Source: Lasioglossum baleicum (lineage: Eukaryota > Arthropoda > Insecta > Hymenoptera > Halictidae). From it: a stretch of 64,000 nt of DNA. Below are positions 1 to 16,130 of this stretch, one piece after another. Below the pieces are notes generated by a model that was not told the DNA's origin, searched no databases, and worked only from the letters and a program-made list of their open reading frames with translations. The position numbers and the translations under genes are program-made. The stretch spans positions 1 through 64,000 of the forward strand of contig NW_027469553.1 of NCBI RefSeq assembly GCF_051020765.1, in the 5' to 3' direction. The stretch's first letter is position 1. Each line of letters opens with the position of its first letter.

Positions 1-616
1 AACGCATAACGCATAACGCATAACGCATAACGCATAACGCATAACGCATAACGCATAACGCATAACGCATAACGCATAACGCATAACGCATAACGCATAA
101 CGCATAACGCATAACGCTTAACGCATAACGCATAACGCATAACGCATAACGCATAACGCATAACGCACAACGCACAACGCACAACGCACAACGCATAACG
201 CATAACGCATAACGCATAACGCATAACGCATAACGCATAACGCATAACGCATAACGCATAACGCATAACGCATAACGCATAACGCATAACGCAGAACGCA
301 TAACGCATAACGCATAACGCATAACGCATAACGCATAACGCATAACGCATAACGCATAACGCATAACGCATAACGCATAACGCATAACGCATAACGCATA
401 ACGCATAACGCATAACGCATAACGCATAACGCATAACGCATAACGCATAACGCATAACGCATAACGCATAACGCATAACGCATAACGCATAACGCATAAC
501 GCATAACGCATAACGCATAACGCAAAACGCATAACGCATAACGCATAACGCATAACGCAAAACGCATAACGCATAACGCATAACGCATAACGCATAACGC
601 ATAACGCATAACGCAT

Positions 617-764
617 AACGCACAACGCACAACGCAGAACGCATAACGCATAACGCACAACGCACAACGCACAACGCACAACGCACAACGCACAACGCAC
701 AACGCACAACGCACAACGCACAACGCACAACGCACAACGCACAACGCACAACGCACAACGCATA
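617..764 (+). repeat. Largest T7C (AACGCAC) run of domain A's left end
   Basis: Two T7C units, a T7G unit, two plain units, then about sixteen T7C units in a row. On the minus strand these units would read VRCALCV instead of MRYALCV. This is a local homogenisation of one variant, as expected from unequal exchange or slippage. Confidence 0.85.
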
Positions 765-2110
765 ACGCATAACGCATAACGCATAACGCATAACGCATAA
801 CGCATAACGCATAACGCATAACGCATAACGCATAACGCATAACGCATAACGCATAACGCATAACGCATAACGCATAACGCATAACGCATAACGCATAACG
901 CATAACGCATAACGCATAACGCATAACGCATAACGCATAACGCATAACGCATAACGCATAACGCATAACGCATAACGCATAACGCATAACGCATAACGCA
1001 TAACGCATAACGCATAACGCATAACGCTTAACGCATAACGCATAACGCATAAAGCATTACGCATAACGGATAACGCATGACGCATAACGAATAACCCATA
1101 ACGCATAACGCATAACGCATAAAGCATAGCCCATAACGCATAACGCATTTCGCATAACGCATAACACATAACGCATAACGCATAACGCATAACGCATAAC
1201 GCATAACGCTTAACGAATAACGCATAACGCATAACGCATAACGCACAACGCATAACGCAAAACGCATAACGCATAACGCTTAACGAATAACGCATAACGC
1301 ATAACGCATAACGCATAACGAATAACGAATAACGCATACCGCATAGCGCATAACGCATAACGCATAACGCATAACGCATAACGCATAACGCATAACGCAT
1401 AACGCATTACGCATAACGCATAACGCATAACGCATAACGCATAACGCATAACGCATAACGCATAACGCATAACGCATAACGCATAAAGCATAACACACAA
1501 CGCACAACGCACAACGCACAACGCAGAACGCATAACGCATAACGCATAACGCATAACGCATAACGCATAACGCATAACGCATAACGCATAACGCATAACG
1601 CATAACGCATAACGCATAACGCATAACGCATAACGCATAACGCATAACGCATAACGCATAACGCATAACGCATAACGCATAACGCATAACGCATAACGCA
1701 TAACGCATAACGCATAACGCATAACGCATAACGCATAACGCATAACGCATAACGCATAACGCATAACGCATAACGCATAACGCATAACGCATAACGCATA
1801 ACGCATAACGCATAACGCATAACGCAAAACGCATAACGCATAACGCATAACGCAAAACGCATAACGCATAACGCATAACGCATAACGCATAACGCATAAC
1901 GCATAACGCATAACGCATAACGCATAACGCATAACGCATAACGCATAACGCATAACGCATAACGCATAACGCATAACGCATAACGCATAACGCATAACGC
2001 ATAACGCATAACGCATAACGCATCGCGCATAACGCATAACGCATAACGCATAACGCATATCGCATAACGCATAACGCATAACGCATAACGCATAACGAAT
2101 AACGCATATC

Positions 2111-2594
2111 GCATAACGCATAACGCATAACGCATAACGCATAACGCATAACGCATAACGCATAACGCATAACGCATAACGCATAACGCATAACGCATAA
2201 CGCATAACGCATAACGCATAACGCATAACGCATAACGCATAACGCATAACGCATAACGCATAACGCATAACGCATAACGCATAACGCATAACGCATAACG
2301 CATAACGCATAACGCATAACGCATAACGCATAACGCATAACGCATAACGCATAACGCATAACGCATAACGCATAACGCATAACGCATAACGCATAACGCA
2401 TAACGCATAACGCATAACGCATAACGCATAACGCATAACGCATAACGCATAACGCATAACGCATAACGCATAACGCATAACGCATAACGCATAACGCATA
2501 ACGCATAACGCATAACGCATAACGCATAACGCATAACGCATAACGCATAACGCATAACGCATAACGCATAACGCATAACGCATAACGCATAACG
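2111..2594 (+). repeat. Longest pure AACGCAT run (about 69 units)
   Basis: About 480 bp with no variant unit, between an ATCGCAT unit and an AACGCTT unit. A run of nearly the same length lies at about 3586-4067, also after a C5A, plain, ATCGCAT context. Other long pure runs lie at 12.89-13.22, 13.36-13.78, 20.66-21.10, 41.05-41.45, 44.87-45.30, 46.02-46.41, 48.48-48.83, 60.79-61.14 and 63.01-63.37 kb. Confidence 0.85.
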
Positions 2595-5500
2595 CTTAAC
2601 GCATAACGCATAACGCATAACGCATAACGCATAACGCATAACGCATAACGCATAACGCATAACGCATAAAGCATAACGCACAACGCACAACGCAGAACGC
2701 ACAACGCAGAACGCATAACGCATAACGCATAACGCATAACGCATAACGCATAACGCATAACGCATAACGCATAACGCATAACGCATAACGCATAACGCAT
2801 AACGCATAACGCATAACGCATAACGCATAAAGCATAGCCCATAACGCATAACGCATAACGCATTTCGCATAACGCATAACGCATAACGCTTAACGAATAA
2901 CGCATAACGCATAACGCATAACGCATAACGCATAACGCATAACGCATAACGCTTAACGAATAACGCATAACGCATAACGCATAACGCATAACGCATAACG
3001 CATAACGAATAACGCATACCGCATAGCGCATAACGCATAACGCATAACGCATAACGCATAACGCATAACGCATAACGCATAACGCTTAACGAATAACGCA
3101 TAACGCATAACGCATAACGCATAACGCATAACGCATAACGAATAACGCATACCGCACAACGCATAACGCATAACGCACAACGCACAACGCACAACGCACA
3201 ACGCACAACGCATAACGCATAACGCATAACGCATAACGCATAACGCATAACGCATAACGCATAACGCATAACGCATAACGCATAACGCATAACGCATAAC
3301 GCATAACGCATAACGCATAACGCACAACGCATAACGCACAACGCACAACGCACAACGCACAACGCACAACGCACAACGCACAACGCACAACGCAGAACGC
3401 ATAACGCACAACGCATAACGCACAACGCATAACGCATAACGCATAACGCATAACGCATAACGCATAACGCATAACGCATAACGCATAACGCATAACGCAT
3501 AACGCATAACGCATAACGCATAACGCATAACGCATATCGCATAACGCATAACGCATAACGCATAACGCATAACGAATAACGCATATCGCATAACGCATAA
3601 CGCATAACGCATAACGCATAACGCATAACGCATAACGCATAACGCATAACGCATAACGCATAACGCATAACGCATAACGCATAACGCATAACGCATAACG
3701 CATAACGCATAACGCATAACGCATAACGCATAACGCATAACGCATAACGCATAACGCATAACGCATAACGCATAACGCATAACGCATAACGCATAACGCA
3801 TAACGCATAACGCATAACGCATAACGCATAACGCATAACGCATAACGCATAACGCATAACGCATAACGCATAACGCATAACGCATAACGCATAACGCATA
3901 ACGCATAACGCATAACGCATAACGCATAACGCATAACGCATAACGCATAACGCATAACGCATAACGCATAACGCATAACGCATAACGCATAACGCATAAC
4001 GCATAACGCATAACGCATAACGCATAACGCATAACGCATAACGCATAACGCATAACGCATAACGCATATCGCATAACGCATAACGCATAACGCATAGCCC
4101 ATAACGCATGACGCATAACGCATAACGCATAGCCCATAACGCATGACGCATAACGCATAAAGCATAGCCGATAACCCATAACACATAGCTCATATCGCAT
4201 AACGCATAATGCAAAAGTCATAATGCAAAAGTCATAACGCAAAACGCATAACGCATAACGCATAACGCATAACGCATAACGCATAACGCATAACGCATAA
4301 CGCATAACGCATAACGCATAACGCATAACGCATAACGCATAACGCATAACGCATAACGCATAACGCATAACGCATAACGCATAACGCATAACGCATAACG
4401 CATAACGCATAACGCATAACGCATAACGCATAACGCATAACGCATAACGCATAACGCATAACGCATAACGCATAACGCATAACGCATAACGCATAACGCA
4501 TAACGCATAACGCATAACGCATAACGCATGACGCATGACGCATAACGCATAACGCATAACTCATAACGCATAACGCATAACGCATCGCGCATAACGCATA
4601 ACGCATATCGCATAGCGTATGACGCATAACGCTTAACGAATAACGCATAACGCATAACACATAACGCATAACGCATAACGCATAACGCATAACGCATAAC
4701 GCATAACGCATAACGCATAACGCATAACGCATAACGCATAACGCATAACGCATAACGCATAACGCATAACGCATAACGCATAACGCATAACGCATAACGC
4801 ATAACGCATAACGCATAACGCATAACGCATAACCCATAACGCATAACGCATAACGCATAACGCATAACGCATAACACATAACGCATAACGCATAACGCAT
4901 AACGCATAACGCATAACGCATAACGCATAACGCATAACGCATTACGCATAACGCATAACGCATAACGCATAACGCTTAACGCATATCGCATAACGCATAA
5001 CGCATAACGTATAACGCATAACGCGTAACGCGTAACGCGTAACGCAAAACGCATAACGCATAACGCATAACGCATAACGCATAACGCATAACGCATAACG
5101 CATAACGCATAACGCATAACGCATAACGAATAACGCATAACGCATCGCGCATAACGCATATCGCATAACGCATAACGGATAACGCATAACGCATGTCGCA
5201 TAACGCATAACGCATAACGCATAACGAACAACGCATATCGCATAACGCATAACGCATAACGCATAACGCATAACGCATAACGCATAACGCATAACGCATA
5301 ACGCATAACGCATAACGCATAACGCATAACGCATAACGCATAACGCATAACGCATAACGCATAACGCATAACGCATAACGCATAACGCATAACGCATAAC
5401 GCATAACGCATAACGCATAACGCATAACGCATAACGCATAACGCATAACGCATAACGCATAACGCATAACGCATAACGCATAACGCATAAGGCATAACGC

Positions 5501-6752
5501 ATAACGCATAACGCATAACGCATAACGCATAACGCATAACGCATAACGCATAACGCAATAACGCATCGCGCATAACGCATAACGCATATCGCATAGCGCA
5601 TGACGCATAACGCTTAACGAATAACGCATAACGCATAACACATAACGCGTAACGCATAACGCATAACGCATAACGCATAACGCATAACGCATAACGCATA
5701 ACGCATAACGCATAACGCATAACGCATAACGCATAACGCATAACGCATAACGCATAACGCATAACGCATAACGCATAACGCATAACGCATAACGCATAAC
5801 GCATAACGCATAACGCATAACGCATAACGCATAACGCATAACGCATAACGCATAACGCATAACGCATAACGCATAACGCATAACGCATAACGCATAACGC
5901 ATAACGCATAACGCATAACGCATAACGCATGACGCATAACGCATAACGCATAACGCAGAACGCATAACGCATAACGCATAACGCATAACGCATAACGCAT
6001 AACGCATAACGCATAACGCATAACGCATAACGCATAACGCATAACGCATAACGCGTAACGCATAACGCATAACGCATAACGCATAACGCATAACGCATAA
6101 CGCATAACGCATAACGCATAACGCATAACGCATAACGCATAACGCATAACGCATAACGCATAACGCATAACGCATAACGCATAACGCATAACGCATAACG
6201 CATAACGCATAACGCATAACGCATAACGCATAACGCATAACGCATAACGCATAACGCATAACGCATAACACATAACGCATCGCGCATAACGCATTTCGCA
6301 TAACGCATAACGGATAACGCATAACGCATATCGCATAACGCATAACGCATAACGCATAACGAACAACGCATATCGCATAACGCATAACGCAGAACGCATA
6401 ACGCATAACGCATAACGCATAACGCATAACGCATAACGCAAAACGCATAACGCATAACGCATAACGCATAACGCATAACGCATAACGCATAAGGCATAAC
6501 GCATAACGCATAACGCATAACGCATAACACATTACGCATAACGCATAACGCATAACGCATAACGCATAACGCATAACGCATAACGCATAACGCATAACGC
6601 ATAACGCATAACGCATAACGCATAACGCATAACGCTTAACGAATAACGCATAACGCATAACGCATAACGCATAACGAATAACGCATACCGCACAACGCAT
6701 AACGCATAACGCACAACGCACAACGCACAACGCACAACGCACAACGCAGAAC
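2591..6752 (+). repeat. Large HOR block, copy 1 (offset about 4.45 kb)
   Basis: Markers in this block recur downstream at offsets of 4439-4467, all equal to 1 modulo 7. Checked pairs are AACGCTT 2591/7037, the TTCGCAT region 2862/7308, ACCGCAT 3018/7457, CAC run 3321/7767, C5A 3573/8012, AGCCCAT 4096/8563, AAAAGTCAT 4212/8679, J2 4615/9075, J1 5555/10001, AACGCTT 6631/11084 and T7G 6746/11206. The offset of 1 modulo 7 is explained by the single J1 insertion inside the block. Small unit gains and losses explain the range. Confidence 0.88.
4096..4250 (+). repeat. Most divergent heptamer stretch, copy 1
   Basis: About 155 bp where most units are variants: AGCCCAT, GACGCAT, AAAGCAT, AGCCGAT, AACCCAT, AACACAT, AGCTCAT, ATCGCAT, then AATGCAA and AAGTCAT twice, then AACGCAA. 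All changes are substitutions and the 7-bp phase is kept. It is the part of the window furthest from the consensus. It could be an old remnant of the satellite captured in the HOR; that is inference. Confidence 0.85.
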
Positions 6753-7036
6753 GCAGAACGCATAACGCATAACGCATAACGCATAACGCATAACGCATAA
6801 CGCATAACGCATAACGCATAACGCATAACGCATAACGCATAACGCATAACGCATAACGCATAACGCATAACGCATAACGCATAACGCATAACGCATAACG
6901 CATAACGCATAACGCATAACGCATAACGCATAACGCATAACGCATAACGCATAACGCATAACGCATAACGCATAACGCATAACGCATAACGCATAACGCA
7001 TAACGCATAACGCATAACGCATAACGCATAACGCAT

Positions 7037-10000
7037 AACGCTTAACGCATAACGCATAACGCATAACGCATAACGCATAACGCATAACGCATAACGCATA
7101 ACGCATAACGCATAAAGCATAACGCACAACGCACAACGCAGAACGCACAACGCAGAACGCATAACGCATAACGCATAACGCATAACGCATAACGCATAAC
7201 GCATAACGCATAACGCATAACGCATAACGCATAACGCATAACGCATAACGCATAACGCATAACGCATAACGCATAAAGCATAGCCCATAACGCATAACGC
7301 ATAACGCATTTCGCATAACGCATAACGCATAACGCTTAACGAATAACGCATAACGCATAACGCATAACGCATAACGCATAACGCATAACGCTTAACGAAT
7401 AACGCATAACGCATAACGCATAACGCATAACGCATAACGCATAACGAATAACGCATACCGCATAGCGCATAACGCATAACGCATAACGCATAACGCATAA
7501 CGCATAACGCATAACGCATAACGCTTAACGAATAACGCATAACGCATAACGCATAACGCATAACGCATAACGCATAACGAATAACGCATACCGCACAACG
7601 CATAACGCATAACGCACAACGCACAACGCACAACGCACAACGCACAACGCATAACGCATAACGCATAACGCATAACGCATAACGCATAACGCATAACGCA
7701 TAACGCATAACGCATAACGCATAACGCATAACGCATAACGCATAACGCATAACGCATAACGCATAACGCACAACGCATAACGCACAACGCACAACGCACA
7801 ACGCACAACGCACAACGCACAACGCACAACGCACAACGCAGAACGCATAACGCACAACGCATAACGCACAACGCATAACGCATAACGCATAACGCATAAC
7901 GCATAACGCATAACGCATAACGCATAACGCATAACGCATAACGCATAACGCATAACGCATAACGCATAACGCATATCGCATAACGCATAACGCATAACGC
8001 ATAACGCATAACGAATAACGCATATCGCATAACGCATAACGCATAACGCATAACGCATAACGCATAACGCATAACGCATAACGCATAACGCATAACGCAT
8101 AACGCATAACGCATAACGCATAACGCATAACGCATAACGCATAACGCATAACGCATAACGCATAACGCATAACGCATAACGCATAACGCATAACGCATAA
8201 CGCATAACGCATAACGCATAACGCATAACGCATAACGAATAACGCATAACGCATAACGCATAACGCATAACGCATAACGCATAACGCATAACGCATAACG
8301 CATAACGCATAACGCATAACGCATAACGCATAACGCATAACGCATAACGCATAACGCATAACGCATAACGCATAACGCATAACGCATAACGCATAACGCA
8401 TAACGCATAACGCATAACGCATAACGCATAACGCATAACGCATAACGCATAACGCATAACGCATAACGCATAACGCATAACGCATAACGCATAACGCATA
8501 ACGCATAACGCATAACGCATAACGCATAACGCATATCGCATAACGCATAACGCATAACGCATAGCCCATAACGCATGACGCATAACGCATAACGCATAGC
8601 CCATAACGCATGACGCATAACGCATAAAGCATAGCCGATAACCCATAACACATAGCTCATATCGCATAACGCATAATGCAAAAGTCATAATGCAAAAGTC
8701 ATAACGCAAAACGCATAACGCATAACGCATAACGCATAACGCATAACGCATAACGCATAACGCATAACGCATAACGCATAACGCATAACGCATAACGCAT
8801 AACGCATAACGCATAACGCATAACGCATAACGCATAACGCATAACGCATAACGCATAACGCATAACGCATAACGCATAACGCATAACGCATAACGCATAA
8901 CGCATAACGCATAACGCATAACGCATAACGCATAACGCATAACGCATAACGCATAACGCATAACGCATAACGCATAACGCATAACGCATGACGCATGACG
9001 CATAACGCATAACGCATAACTCATAACGCATAACGCATAACGCATCGCGCATAACGCATAACGCATATCGCATAGCGTATGACGCATAACGCTTAACGAA
9101 TAACGCATAACGCATAACACATAACGCATAACGCATAACGCATAACGCATAACGCATAACGCATAACGCATAACGCATAACGCATAACGCATAACGCATA
9201 ACGCATAACGCATAACGCATAACGCATAACGCATAACGCATAACGCATAACGCATAACGCATAACGCATAACGCATAACGCATAACCCATAACGCATAAC
9301 GCATAACGCATAACGCATAACGCATAACACATAACGCATAACGCATAACGCATAACGCATAACGCATAACGCATAACGCATAACGCATAACGCATTACGC
9401 ATAACGCATAACGCATAACGCATAACGCTTAACGCATATCGCATAACGCATAACGCATAACGTATAACGCATAACGCGTAACGCGTAACGCGTAACGCAA
9501 AACGCATAACGCATAACGCATAACGCATAACGCATAACGCATAACGCATAACGCATAACGCATAACGCATAACGCATAACGAATAACGCATAACGCATCG
9601 CGCATAACGCATATCGCATAACGCATAACGGATAACGCATAACGCATAACGCATAACGCATAACGAACAACGCATATCGCATAACGCATAACGCATAACG
9701 CATAACGCATAACGCATAACGCATAACGCATAACGCATAACGCATAACGCATAACGCATAACGCATAACGCATAACGCATAACGCATAACGCATAACGCA
9801 TAACGCATAACGCATAACGCATAACGCATAACGCATAACGCATAACGCATAACGCATAACGCATAACGCATAACGCATAACGCATAACGCATAACGCATA
9901 ACGCATAACGCATAACGCATAACGCATAACGCATAAGGCATAACGCATAACGCATAACGCATAACGCATAACGCATAACGCATAACGCATAACGCATAAC

Positions 10001-11212
10001 GCAATAACGCATCGCGCATAACGCATAACGCATATCGCATAGCGCATGACGCATAACGCTTAACGAATAACGCATAACGCATAACACATAACGCGTAACG
10101 CATAACGCATAACGCATAACGCATAACGCATAACGCATAACGCATAACGCATAACGCATAACGCATAACGCATAACGCATAACGCATAACGCATAACGCA
10201 TAACGCATAACGCATAACGCATAACGCATAACGCATAACGCATAACGCATAACGCATAACGCATAACGCATAACGCATAACGCATAACGCATAACGCATA
10301 ACGCATAACGCATAACGCATAACGCATAACGCATAACGCATAACGCATAACGCATAACGCATAACGCATAACGCATAACGCATAACGCATAACGCATAAC
10401 GCATGACGCATAACGCATAACGCATAACGCAGAACGCATAACGCATAACGCATAACGCATAACGCATAACGCATAACGCATAACGCATAACGCATAACGC
10501 ATAACGCATAACGCATAACGCGTAACGCATAACGCATAACGCATAACGCATAACGCATAACGCATAACGCATAACGCATAACGCATAACGCATAACGCAT
10601 AACGCATAACGCATAACGCATAACGCATAACGCATAACGCATAACGCATAACGCATAACGCATAACGCATAACGCATAACGCATAACGCATAACGCATAA
10701 CGCATAACGCATAACGCATAACGCATAACACATAACGCATCGCGCATAACGCATTTCGCATAACGCATAACGGATAACGCATAACGCATATCGCATAACG
10801 CATAACGCATAACGCATAACGAACAACGCATATCGCATAACGCATAACGCAGAACGCATAACGCATAACGCATAACGCATAACGCATAACGCATAACGCA
10901 AAACGCATAACGCATAACGCATAACGCATAACGCATAACGCATAACGCATAAGGCATAACGCATAACGCATAACGCATAACGCATAACACATTACGCATA
11001 ACGCATAACGCATAACGCATAACGCATAACGCATAACGCATAACGCATAACGCATAACGCATAACGCATAACGCATAACGCATAACGCTTAACGAATAAC
11101 GCATAACGCATAACGCATAACGCATAACGCATAACGAATAACGCATACCGCACAACGCATAACGCATAACGCACAACGCACAACGCACAACGCACAACGC
11201 ACAACGCAGAAC
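7037..11212 (+). repeat. Large HOR block, copy 2
   Basis: This is the second copy of the 2.59-6.75 kb block. It differs by a few gained or lost units and a few substitutions, such as an extra C5A unit near 8236 in an otherwise plain run. A third, truncated copy of the CAC part follows at about 11.39-11.90 kb and then switches to other sequence after the third AACGCTT-AACGAAT pair. Confidence 0.88.
8563..8717 (+). repeat. Most divergent heptamer stretch, copy 2
   Basis: This repeats the 4096-4250 stretch at a constant offset of 4467 and shows the same series of unusual units, including the double AATGCAA-AAGTCAT. I saw no difference between the two copies. It is part of the large HOR block. 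Confidence 0.85.
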
Positions 11213-12744
11213 GCATAACGCATAACGCATAACGCATAACGCATAACGCATAACGCATAACGCATAACGCATAACGCATAACGCATAACGCATAACGCAT
11301 AACGCATAACGCATAACGCATAACGCATAACGCATAACGCATAACGCATAACGCATAACGCATAACGCATAACGCATAACGCATAAAGCATAACGCACAA
11401 CGCACAACGCACAACGCAGAACGCATAACGCATAACGCATAACGCATAACGCATAACGCATAACGCATAACGCATAACGCATAACGCATAACGCATAACG
11501 CATAACGCATAACGCATAACGCATAACGCATAACGCATAACGCATAACGCATAACGCATAACGCATAACGCATAACACATAACGCATAACGCATAACGCA
11601 TAACGCATAACGCATAACGCATAACGCATAAAGCATAGCCCATAACGCATAACGCATAACGCATTTCGCATAACGCATAACGCATAACGCATAACGCTTA
11701 ACGAATAACGCATAACGCATAACGCATAACGCATAACGCATAACGCATAACGCATAACGCTTAACGAATAACGCATAACGCATAACGCATAACGCATAAC
11801 GCATAACGCATAACGAATAACGCATACCGCATAGCGCATAACGCATAACGCATAACGCATAACGCATAACGCATAACGCATAACGCATAACGCATAACGC
11901 TTAACGAATAACGCATAACGCATAACGCATAACGCATAACACATTACGCATAACGCATAACACATAACGCATAACGCATAACGCATAACGCATAACGCAT
12001 AACGCATAACGCATAACGCATAACGCGTAACGCATAACGCATAACGCATAACGCATAACGCATAACGCATAACGCATAACGCATAACGCATAACGCATAA
12101 CGCATAACGCATAACGCATAACGCATAACGCATAACGCATAACGCATAACGCATAACGCATAACGCATAACGCATAACGCATAACGCATAACGCATAACG
12201 CATAACGAATAACGCATAACGCATAACGCATAACGCATAACGCATAACACATAACGCATCGCGCATAACGCATATCGCATAACGCATAACGGATAACGCA
12301 TAACGCATATCGCATAACGCATAACGCATAACGCATAACGAACAACGCATATCGCATAACGCATAACGCAGAACGCATAACGCATAACGCATAACGCATA
12401 ACGCATAACGCAAAACGCATAACGCATAACGCATAACGCATAACGCATAACGCATAACGCATAAGGCATAACGCATAACGCATAACGCATAACGCATAAC
12501 ACATTACGCATAACGCATAACCCATAACGCATAACGCATAACGCATAACGCACAACGCACAACGCACAACGCACAACGCACAACGCAGAACGCATAACGC
12601 ATAACGCATAACGCATAACGCATAACGCATAACGCATAACGCATAACGCATAACGCATAACGCATAACGCATAACGCATAACGCATAACGCATAACGCAT
12701 AACGCATAACGCATAACGCATAACGCATAACGCATAACGCATAA

Positions 12745-12885
12745 CGCACAACGCACAACGCACAACGCACAACGCACAACGCACAACGCACAACGCACAA
12801 CGCACAACGCAGAACGCACAACGCACAACGCACAACGCAGAACGCATAACGCACAACGCATAACGCACAACGCATAACGCACAAC
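12745..12885 (+). repeat. T7C run with interspersed T7G units
   Basis: About twenty units, mostly AACGCAC, with two AACGCAG units and alternating plain units at the right end. It is the last dense CAC run before the CAC-poor domain B. It resembles the runs at 3321-3430 and 7767-7875. Confidence 0.82.
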
Positions 12886-15879
12886 GCATAACGCATAACG
12901 CATAACGCATAACGCATAACGCATAACGCATAACGCATAACGCATAACGCATAACGCATAACGCATAACGCATAACGCATAACGCATAACGCATAACGCA
13001 TAACGCATAACGCATAACGCATAACGCATAACGCATAACGCATAACGCATAACGCATAACGCATAACGCATAACGCATAACGCATAACGCATAACGCATA
13101 ACGCATAACGCATAACGCATAACGCATAACGCATAACGCATAACGCATAACGCATAACGCATAACGCATAACGCATAACGCATAACGCATAACGCATAAC
13201 GCATAACGCATAACGCATAACGCATGACGCATGACGCATAACGCATAACGCATAACTCATAACGCATAACGCATAACGCATCGCGCATAACGCATAACGC
13301 ATATCGCATAGCGTATGACGCATAACGCTTAACGAATAACGCATAACGCATAACACATAACGCATAACGCATAACGCATAACGCATAACGCATAACGCAT
13401 AACGCATAACGCATAACGCATAACGCATAACGCATAACGCATAACGCATAACGCATAACGCATAACGCATAACGCATAACGCATAACGCATAACGCATAA
13501 CGCATAACGCATAACGCATAACGCATAACGCATAACGCATAACGCATAACGCATAACGCATAACGCATAACGCATAACGCATAACGCATAACGCATAACG
13601 CATAACGCATAACGCATAACGCATAACGCATAACGCATAACGCATAACGCATAACGCATAACGCATAACGCATAACGCATAACGCATAACGCATAACGCA
13701 TAACGCATAACGCATAACGCATAACGCATAACGCATAACGCATAACGCATAACGCATAACGCATAACGCATAACGCATAACGCATTACGCATAACGCATA
13801 ACGCATAACGCATAACGCATAACGCATAACGCATAACGCATAACGCATAACGCATAACGCATAACGCATAACGCATAACGCATAACGCATAACGCATAAC
13901 GCATAACGCATAACGCATAACGCATAACGCATAACGCATAACGCATAACGCATAACGCATAACGCATAACGCATAACGCATAACGCATAACGCATAACGC
14001 ATAACGCATAACGCATAACGCATAACGCATAACGCATAACGCATAACGCATAACGCATAACGCATAACGCATAACGCATAACGCATAACGCATAACGCAT
14101 AACGCCTAACGCATAACGCATAACGCATAACGCATAACGCATAACGCATAACGCATAACGCATAAAGCATAACGCATAACGCATAACGCATAACGCATAA
14201 CGCATAACGCCTAACGCATAACGCATAACGCATAACGCATAACGCATAACGCATAACGCATAACGCATAACGCATAACGCATAACGCATAACGCATAACG
14301 CATGACGCATAACGCATAACGCATAACTCATAACGCATAACGCATAACGCATAACGCATCGCCGATAACGCATGACGCATATCGCATAGCGCATGACGCA
14401 TAACGCTTAACGAATAACGCATAACGCATAACACATTACGCATAACGCATAACACATAACGCATAACGCATAACGCATAACGCATAACTCATAACGCATA
14501 ACGCATAACGCATCGCCGATAACGCATAACGCATATCGCATAGCGCATGACGCATAACGCTTAACGAATAACGCATAACGCATAACACATTACGCATAAC
14601 GCATAACACATAACGCATAACGCATAACGCATAACGCATAACGCATAACGCATAACGCATAACGCGTAACGCATAACGCATAACGCATAACGCATAACGC
14701 ATAACGCATAACGCATAACGCATAACGCATAACGCATAACGCATAACGCATAACCCATAACGCATAACGCATAACGCATAACGCATAACGCATAACGCAT
14801 AACGCATAACGCATAACGCATAACGCGTAACGCATAACGCATAACGCATAACGCATAACGCATAACGCATAACGCATATCGCATAACGCATAACGCATAA
14901 CGCATAACGCATAACGCATAACGCGTAACGCGTAACGCGTAACGCAAAACGCATAACGCATAACGCATAACGCATAACGCATAACGCATAACGCATAACG
15001 CATAACGCATAACGCATAACGCATAACGCATAACGCATAACGCATAACGCATAACGCATAACACATAACGCATCGCGCATAACGCATATCGCATAACGCA
15101 TAACGGATAACGCATAACGCATATCGCATAACGCATAACGCATAACGCATAACGAACAACGCATATCGCATAACGCATAACGCATAACGCATAACGCATA
15201 ACGCATAACGCATAACGCATAACGCATAACGCATAACGCATAACGCATAACGCATAACGCATAACGCATAACGCATAACGCATAACGCATAACGCATAAC
15301 GCATAACGCATAACGCATAACGCATAACGCATAACGCATAACGCATAACGCATAACGCATAACGCATAACGCATAACGCATAACGCATAACGCATAACGC
15401 ATAACGCATAACGCATAACGCATAACGCATAACGCATAACGCATAACGCATAACGCATAACGCATAACGCATAACGCATAACGCATAACGCATAACGCAT
15501 AACGCAATAACGCATCGCGCATAACGCATAACGCATATCGCATAGCGCATGACGCATAACGCTTAACGAATAACGCATAACGCATAACGCATAACGTGTA
15601 ACGCATAACGCGTAACGCATAACGCATAACGCATAACGCATAACGCATAACGCATAACGCATAACGCATAACGCATAACGCATAACGCATAACGCATAAC
15701 GCATAACGCATAACGCATAACGCATAACGCATAACGCATAACGCATAACGCATAACGCATAACGCATAACGCATAACGCATAACGCATAACGCATAACGC
15801 ATAACGCATAACGCATAACGCATAACGCATAACGCATAACGCATAACGCATAACGCATAACGCATAACGCATAACGCAT

Positions 15880-16130
15880 GACGCATGACGCATAACGCAT
15901 AACGCATAACGCATAACGCATAACGCATAACGCATAACGCATAACGCATAACGCATAACGCATAACGCATAACGCATAACGCATAACGCATAACGCATAA
16001 CGCATAACGCATAACGCATAACGCATAACGCATAACGCATAACGCATAACGCATAACGCATAACGCATAACGCATAACGCATAACGCATAACGCATAACG
16101 CATAACGCATGACGCATGACGCATAACGCA
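15880..16130 (+). repeat. 231-bp tandem duplication marked by GACGCAT doublets
   Basis: Two adjacent GACGCAT units at 15880 recur at 16111, an offset of 231 (33 units), separated by pure AACGCAT. A similar doublet lies at 20510 and in every J2 module. Confidence 0.7.

Larger units (their letters stand above)
1..13000 (+). repeat. Array domain A: CAC-rich (T7C) heptamers
   Basis: This domain is distinguished by runs of the T7C variant AACGCAC, often closed by one T7G unit (AACGCAG). Runs lie near 163-196, 617-764, 1494-1530, 2675-2710, 3150-3215, 3321-3430, 6696-6752, 7123-7160, 7590-7645, 7767-7875, 11150-11212, 11396-11420, 12547-12590 and 12745-12885. Between them are pure AACGCAT runs, C5A (AACGAAT), A6T (AACGCTT), A2C (ACCGCAT) and C3A (AAAGCAT) units in recurring order. 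It holds a large duplicated block (2.59-6.75 and 7.04-11.21 kb). The boundary with the next domain is drawn after the last dense CAC run and is approximate. Confidence 0.8.

Noticed and set aside
9395..14485. A 1,696-codon minus-strand open frame, and dozens more covering the window
   Set aside because: They arise because ATGCGTT lacks stops in every frame. All overlap each other in three frames with the same MRYALCV peptide, and their ends simply mark variant units. None is supported as a gene.
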